Source of the DNA: CAZYTO01 sp964650405
Lineage (GTDB): Bacteria > Acidobacteriota > Thermoanaerobaculia > Gp7-AA8
Direction of reading: 5' to 3'
Assembly (NCBI GenBank): GCA_964650405.1
Contig: CAZYTO010000034.1
Location: forward strand, 1-27,952
Length of the DNA: 27,952 nucleotides
The notes under the pieces are model-generated. The model was not told where the DNA came from. It did not search any database and saw only the letters and a program-made list of their open reading frames with translations. The position numbers were made by a program, and so were the translations under genes. This document shows positions 24,098-27,952 of this stretch, piece after piece (position 1 is the first letter of the stretch; each line of letters opens with the position of its first letter).

Positions 24098-25525
24098 TTA
24101 GGAGTGCGTCTGCGCGAGTACCAGCGCCACGCTCCCACCCGCCGCCACGCCGTCCTTCATCGCATTCAGGTCGGTCGCCTCTTTGGTCATGGCGTTGCCG
24201 TCGGTGTCGAGGCGGGCTTCGATGCGCATCTTGTCGGGGAGTGAGCCGCCCATCATCGAGTCGGCGGAGGTGACGTCGACGGTCATGGGGAAGCCCGTGA
24301 CGGTCACCCGCTTCACGGCGGACGGCGGGCCGGAGGTCTGGCCGGCGTCACGGACGATGATGTAGAGGATGTTCGAGGGGGCCTTGGCGCCGGGCGCGAG
24401 CGACAGCGTGATTTTCACGAACTTGCCGTCGCCGCCCGCACCGGCTCCCGCTCCTCCGCCTGCGCCGCCGCCACCCTGCATGCTGGCGGGAGCGAGGGTT
24501 TCACTGCCATCCATGGCGGGATGTTTCGGCGCGGCGGCCTGTTTGGCCTGCTCGCGCATTTTCGTCAGCACGTCGCGGAGGCGCGCTTCCTGTTCGGGAT
24601 TCTGCTTCACGGCGGAGTTGATGGCCTTGTCCGCCTCGGCATCGCGGCCGCTCTGCGTGTAGGCCCACGCCAGGGCCACCCAGGCGTCGACGAGTTTCGG
24701 ATCGGTCTTCGTGACCGCCTCGAGCTGCCTGGAGGCCTGCTCCGACTCCCCCATGGCGATGCGCACGATGGCCTGGACGGTATTCGCGCGCGGATCGCCG
24801 GGCGCCTTGCCGAGGACCGTCTGCGCCTGTTCGAACGCCGCGACCATGTTCGAGCGCTCGAGATAGGCTCGGGCGAGGTTGTCGCGCGCGTCGATGCTAT
24901 CGGGGCTGGCCTGCACCGAGGCTTCGAGCTTCTGCAGGTCGGGATCGGGCTGACCTTGACTCGGCGGCTGCTGCATTGGCTGCGCCGCGGCCTGCCCGCC
25001 CATCGTCGTGCCGCCCGTCACGGAGCCGCCGCTCTCGCGCGACTTCGCCTGGTTGACGACGAAGAAGACCAGACCGGCGATGGCTGCCGCCGAACCGACT
25101 CCCCAGAGGAAGCCTTTGAGGGCGCTCGCGGGTCGCTGGTCGCTGATCGCTGGTCGCTGGTCGCTGGTCGCTGTTCGCCGATCCCGGGCAGTTGCCTTTC
25201 CCCGCTCGCCGCTCGCCGTTCGCCGCTCGCCCTTTACTCCCACCATCCCATCCAGTTCTCGCAACACATTGGCCGCTTCGTGCTCCAGCCGCGAGATCTC
25301 TTCGGTGCTGCCGCCGGTGTCGGCGAGCTCGCGGAGCTGGGCGATGAGGGCGTCGCGCTTCGCTTCGAGGTCACGTACTTCCACGGGACGCTCGGAAGGA
25401 GGCACCGTCCCGGGCGGCGCGCCGGGCGCGCCCTTCCGGCGCGTGGTGGCGTAGAGGAACATGAAGCCGATGACGGCTCCGGAGAGGAGGATGCCGATCG
25501 CGGTCAGCCAGTCGGCACCGGTCAT
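24098..25525 (-). CDS. ccmI: Cytochrome c maturation TPR protein CcmI (CycH-like)
   Basis: 475 residues. An N-terminal membrane helix (WLTAIGILLSGAVIGFMFLY), a coiled cytoplasmic stretch (LEAKRDALIAQLRELADTGG), a second helix (LWGVGSAAAIAGLVFFVVNQ), a TPR region (DSIDARDNLARAYLERSNMV to NSAVKQNPEQEARLRDVLTK) and, after a Gly-rich linker, a C-terminal CcmI-type domain (KFVKITLSLAPGAKAPSNIL, FPMTVDVTSADSMMGGSLPD). CcmI/CycH presents apocytochrome to the CcmF/CcmH heme ligase. The linker before the second helix (about residues 98-137) is encoded by heptanucleotide arrays. It overlaps ccmH by four bases (ATGA). Confidence 0.88.
   Translation of the reverse strand: MTGADWLTAIGILLSGAVIGFMFLYATTRRKGAPGAPPGTVPPSERPVEVRDLEAKRDALIAQLRELADTGGSTEEISRLEHEAANVLRELDGMVGVKGERRTASGERGKATARDRRTATSDQRPAISDQRPASALKGFLWGVGSAAAIAGLVFFVVNQAKSRESGGSVTGGTTMGGQAAAQPMQQPPSQGQPDPDLQKLEASVQASPDSIDARDNLARAYLERSNMVAAFEQAQTVLGKAPGDPRANTVQAIVRIAMGESEQASRQLEAVTKTDPKLVDAWVALAWAYTQSGRDAEADKAINSAVKQNPEQEARLRDVLTKMREQAKQAAAPKHPAMDGSETLAPASMQGGGGAGGGAGAGAGGDGKFVKITLSLAPGAKAPSNILYIIVRDAGQTSGPPSAVKRVTVTGFPMTVDVTSADSMMGGSLPDKMRIEARLDTDGNAMTKEATDLNAMKDGVAAGGSVALVLAQTHS
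25131..25230. repeat. Heptanucleotide tandem arrays in the ccmI linker
   Basis: First array (25131-25186), eight units: GGTCGCT, GGTCGCT, GATCGCT, GGTCGCT (three times), GTTCGCC, GATCCCG. Second array (25203-25230), four units: CGCTCGC, CGCTCGC, CGTTCGC, CGCTCGC. They are translated in frame as the low-complexity Arg/Ser/Thr/Ala stretch that includes TSDQRPAISDQRPAS. The first shares its core with 15301-15342, the second with 19855-19882. Confidence 0.87.
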
Positions 25526-26187
25526 TGCTTCTCCACCAGCTCGCGGACGCGCCGGATGTAGGGATCATCGCTGGTCGCGGGCCGCTTGTCGCTGGTCACT
25601 GTCTGCCCTTCGCGGTTCGGGAGTGCGACTTCGAGCTTCTTCATCTTGGTCACGACGATCAGGGCTCCGAAGGCCAGCACGGCAATGGGCAGGAGCCACA
25701 CCAGCGCATTCACGCCGGCGAACTTCGGCTTGAGCAGGACGAACTGGCCGTACGACTGCTCGAAGTACTTGAGGATCTGTTCATCGGTGAAGCCGCGTGC
25801 CAGGAGCTCGCGCACCTGCCGCTTCATGTTGAGCGCCATCTCCGACGGCGAGTCAGCGATGGCCAGCCCCTGGCACACCGGGCAGCGCAGTTGTCCCGCC
25901 AGCTCCTGCGCCTTCTGGTCGAGTTGCGGACTGACCAGCGGCGTTCCCTTCGGCGGCCCGACGAACTGCTCCGCCTCAGGGGCCTGCTGGGCGGAGAGGG
26001 AGACGGAAAAAACCAGAACAGCGAGCAGGATGCCGGGTACCAGGTAACGGGTAACGGGTAACGGGTGCCGAGTAACGGGTATCGGGTGTCGGCTATCGGG
26101 TATCGGGAAGACGGCAGCCGGAACCTGGGACCCGGGACCCGTCACCCAGCGATCAGCGGCCAGCGACCAGCGATCAGCGACCTTCAT
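25522..26187 (-). CDS. ccmH: Cytochrome c maturation protein CcmH (with repeat-encoded N-terminal extension)
   Basis: 221 residues from ATG 26187, which overlaps the ccmG stop by four bases (ATGA). The functional core has the heme-ligation redox motif LRCPVCQ (Cys102, Cys105), IADSPSEMALNMKRQVRELL, GFTDEQILKYFEQSYGQFVL and a C-terminal anchor (ALVWLLPIAVLAFGALIVVT). CcmH reduces apocytochrome cysteines together with CcmG. Between the start codon and the signal-like helix (ILLAVLVFSVSLSA, from residue 53) lie about 50 residues encoded almost wholly by heptanucleotide repeats, including the seven-residue period PDSRHPI, PVTRHPL, PVTRYLV. A second repeat array encodes part of the C-terminal tail. 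No credible ATG or GTG start lies after the repeat. Confidence 0.9.
   Translation of the reverse strand: MKVADRWSLAADRWVTGPGSQVPAAVFPIPDSRHPIPVTRHPLPVTRYLVPGILLAVLVFSVSLSAQQAPEAEQFVGPPKGTPLVSPQLDQKAQELAGQLRCPVCQGLAIADSPSEMALNMKRQVRELLARGFTDEQILKYFEQSYGQFVLLKPKFAGVNALVWLLPIAVLAFGALIVVTKMKKLEVALPNREGQTVTSDKRPATSDDPYIRRVRELVEKQ
25566..25600. repeat. Degenerate heptanucleotide array near the 3' end of ccmH
   Basis: Five 7-bp units on the plus strand: CATCGCT, GGTCGCG, GGCCGCT, TGTCGCT, GGTCACT, related to the GNTCGCT family. It encodes TSDKRPATSDD in the cytoplasmic tail of CcmH, about ten residues before the C-terminus. Confidence 0.7.
26035..26182. repeat. Long composite heptanucleotide array at the ccmG-ccmH junction
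   Basis: First array (26035-26104), ten units: GGGTACC, AGGTAAC, GGGTAAC, GGGTAAC, GGGTGCC, GAGTAAC, GGGTATC, GGGTGTC, GGCTATC, GGGTATC. Second array (26125-26180), eight units: CTGGGAC, CCGGGAC, CCGTCAC, CCAGCGA, TCAGCGG, CCAGCGA, CCAGCGA, TCAGCGA. It starts within a few bases of the ccmH start codon and is translated in frame as its N-terminal extension. The CAGCGA units are the reverse complement of the GNTCGCT family. Confidence 0.88.
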
Positions 26188-26702
26188 TGCATCGCCTTCT
26201 GGATGTTCGCATTCAGCACATCCGGCGACATCGGTCCTTCGTATTTCGCGACGATCTTGCCGTTCCTGTCGAGGAAGTACGTCTCGGGCACGCCGCCCAC
26301 GCCGTAGGCAATGGCGGTCTTGCCGGCCACGTCGACCAGGGTCGGGTAGGACCACCCGCGCTGGCGGAGGAAGCTCTCGATCTTCGACTCTTCGTCCTGG
26401 AAGACGACGCCTACGAACTGCACCTGGCCGGCCGTTGCCTGCGAGACCTGGGTGAGGACGGGATGCTCGTCCCAGCAGGGGTGGCAACACGTGGCCCAGA
26501 AGTTGAGGACGACGGGCTTCCCGCGGTACCGGGCCAGGTCGATCATCTCGTGCGTGCCCACGGCCTGCAACGTGAACGGCGGAGCGACGCGGCCGACGAG
26601 GGGCGAGTCGATGTGCTGCGGGTCCTTCCCGAGCGCGAAAAAGAAGACGGCGACGAGGGCAGCGGTGAGGAGGGCGCCGACACTGAAGACGGTCTTGTTC
26701 AT
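26184..26702 (-). CDS. ccmG: Cytochrome c maturation thiol-disulfide reductase CcmG/DsbE
   Basis: 172 residues: an N-terminal signal anchor (VFSVGALLTAALVAVFFFAL) and a thioredoxin-like domain with PPFTLQAVG, KPVVLNFWATCCHPCWDEHP (redox pair Cys73-His-Pro-Cys76, with an additional Cys72 directly before it), VGVVFQDEES and the cis-Pro motif GVGGVPETYFLD. CcmG passes electrons to CcmH and the apocytochrome before heme ligation. The ATG overlaps the ccmF stop by four bases. Cys-Cys-His-Pro-Cys instead of the more usual Trp-Cys-x-Pro-Cys is a small peculiarity. Confidence 0.92.
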   Translation of the reverse strand: MNKTVFSVGALLTAALVAVFFFALGKDPQHIDSPLVGRVAPPFTLQAVGTHEMIDLARYRGKPVVLNFWATCCHPCWDEHPVLTQVSQATAGQVQFVGVVFQDEESKIESFLRQRGWSYPTLVDVAGKTAIAYGVGGVPETYFLDRNGKIVAKYEGPMSPDVLNANIQKAMQ

Positions 26703-27952
26703 GCGTGCGCCGCGGCGATGGCCGCTTCCGCTTCCGGCGCCGTGACCCGGCGTGGGGCGGTTTGCGGGATGAGGGTGAACAGGCCGCCGAGACCCATGGC
26801 GATGACGGCGAACCAGATCCAGCCGACCAGCGGCATGGTGATCACGGTGACACCGGCGGTCTGCGTGCCGGGATCGAGGTTGAGCAGGGAGAGATACAGA
26901 TCGCCGCCCACCGTCGAATAGACGTCGGGCGAGCCGATGGGCTCGCGCATCATGGCGTATTGATTCATGCGCGGCTCGAGTGTCTTCACCACCTTCCCGC
27001 CCTTTGTGACGAGAAACGTAGCGATGGTCGACTCGCGGTGCGGCTCGGTGACCTGCCGGACGCCGTCGAACTGGACGACGTATTTGCCGCTGGCGAACGA
27101 CTGGCCGCGCTGGAGGTGGTACTCCTGCGTCGTGCGCATGGTGCTGCTGACGGCGATGGCGATGATGACGATGACCACGGCGCCGTGGACGATGTAGGAC
27201 GCGAAGCGGCGCCGCCCGCGGAGAAGCTGTCCGTTGACAAAGGCGCTGCCGGCGCTCTCGCCGCGGCGCAGGCGCTGCACGAACGGCAGCCACATCTCAC
27301 CGAGCGTCACGTGCGCGGCGTAGCCGCCGAAGAACAGCGTGAGCAGCGTCCAGAAGTTGCGCGCGCCGAGGGCGTAGCCGATGCCGAGGACCACGGCGCC
27401 GCTGAGGAGCGGCAGGAGCAGCGCCTTGCGGATCTGTCGCGCCGTTCCCCGGCCCCACGGCAGCGCCGGACCGACGCCGAGCAGGAAGAGCAGGGCCGTC
27501 CCCACCGGGACGACCATCGAGTCGAAGTAGGGCCGGCCCACGCTCATCTGCTTTCCCTTCACCGCTTCGACCACGAGGGGAAAGACCGTTCCGATGAGCA
27601 CCGTGAAGGTCAGCAGGATGAAGATCAGGTTGTTGACCAGGAACATCCCCTCGCGGCTGACCGGTGTATCGATCCTCCCCTCCGCTTCGAGCATGTCGAT
27701 GCGGAACGCCAGAAGGAGGATCGAGAAGAGCAGCACCGCCGCGAAGAAGACCAGGATGGTCGGACCGATGGAGCTCTGGGTGAAGGAGTGGACGGAGTTG
27801 AACACGCCCGAGCGCGTCATGAACGTGCCGAGGATGGTCAGGAGGAACGAGGCCTGGACGAGGGTGATCGTCCATCCCTTGAGCACGCCGCGGCGCTCCA
27901 TGACGATGGCCGAGTGCAGCGCCGCCGTGGCCGTGAGCCACGGCAGGAGCGA
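26699..27952 (-). CDS. ccmF: Cytochrome c heme lyase subunit CcmF, C-terminal part
   Basis: 417 codons; the 5' end lies beyond the window's right edge. CcmF-specific segments are SLLPWLTATAALHSAIVMER, RGVLKGWTITLVQASFLLTI, LGTFMTRSGVFNSVHSFTQS, the VFPLVVEAVKGKQMSVGRPY region, and a C-terminal periplasmic domain (QRGQSFASGKYVVQFDGVRQ) followed by a last helix (LVGWIWFAVIAMGLGGLFTL). CcmF joins heme from CcmE to apocytochromes with CcmH and CcmI. The order ccmF-ccmG-ccmH-ccmI on one strand is the usual system I arrangement. ccmABCDE are not in this window and may lie to the right. Confidence 0.93.
   Translation of the reverse strand, partial: SLLPWLTATAALHSAIVMERRGVLKGWTITLVQASFLLTILGTFMTRSGVFNSVHSFTQSSIGPTILVFFAAVLLFSILLLAFRIDMLEAEGRIDTPVSREGMFLVNNLIFILLTFTVLIGTVFPLVVEAVKGKQMSVGRPYFDSMVVPVGTALLFLLGVGPALPWGRGTARQIRKALLLPLLSGAVVLGIGYALGARNFWTLLTLFFGGYAAHVTLGEMWLPFVQRLRRGESAGSAFVNGQLLRGRRRFASYIVHGAVVIVIIAIAVSSTMRTTQEYHLQRGQSFASGKYVVQFDGVRQVTEPHRESTIATFLVTKGGKVVKTLEPRMNQYAMMREPIGSPDVYSTVGGDLYLSLLNLDPGTQTAGVTVITMPLVGWIWFAVIAMGLGGLFTLIPQTAPRRVTAPEAEAAIAAAHA

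Noticed and set aside
24420..24485. GC-rich run in ccmI as another heptanucleotide array
   Set aside because: It encodes a Gly/Ala-rich linker with irregular spacing and no consistent 7-bp or 8-bp period.
25131..26182. CRISPR array
   Set aside because: The repeats are contiguous 7-bp units without spacers of constant length, and no cas gene is present.

Overview
The window is a high-GC bacterial scaffold fragment dominated by membrane bioenergetics. Most genes lie on the minus strand in tightly packed operons with ATGA, GTGA, TTGA or 8-base overlaps. Alternative complex III (ACIII), an A2-type caa3 oxidase, system I cytochrome c maturation, TonB-dependent uptake and large secreted proteins with carboxypeptidase-regulatory-like domains together suggest an uncultivated Acidobacteriota-like organism (for example Thermoanaerobaculia or a relative). 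This is inference from gene content only. Two 10-N scaffold gaps, and what look like error-rich contig ends beside them, indicate a draft or metagenomic assembly.

Layout. 1-250: 3' end of a MATE transporter. 280-3076 (minus): a secreted-protein unit with a clear sigma70 promoter, made of a 79-residue Cys-rich secreted protein, a 696-residue multi-domain beta-sandwich protein and a PDZ protein broken by a one-base frameshift. 3198-16048 (minus): one respiratory supercluster, actABCDEF, a conserved single-TM protein, a SCO copper chaperone, then oxidase subunits II (with fused cytochrome c), I, III and IV. Quinol electrons would enter at ActC, pass the ActA/ActE hemes and reach the caa3 oxidase through its own cytochrome domain. 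16259-16804 (minus): DUF502 membrane protein. 16911-18287 (plus): ECF sigma factor, cupin partner and a YjbR/MmcQ-like protein. 18454-18988 (plus): toxin-antitoxin pair whose toxin is frameshifted. 19071-19445 (plus): DoxX-like protein. 19462-23236 (minus): a thiamine-uptake operon with promoter, TPP riboswitch, TonB-dependent receptor, PnuT-like permease and NadR-type kinase. 23259-24073 (minus): a three-gene antitoxin/toxin/AbrB cassette. 24098-27952 (minus): ccmF (5' end outside the window), ccmG, ccmH and ccmI, which would serve the c-type hemes of ActA, ActE and CtaC.

The most unusual feature is a set of short degenerate tandem arrays, nearly all with a strict 7-bp period (one with 8 bp). 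They fill gene junctions and also lie in frame inside genes: the ActE signal peptide, the N-terminus and a linker of ActB, an insertion in the NadR-like kinase, a CcmI linker, and both ends of CcmH. Several unrelated core heptamers are used, and some cores recur at distant loci. They resemble in style the heptanucleotide STRR repeats known from heterocystous cyanobacteria. Whether they are known in this lineage cannot be told from here.
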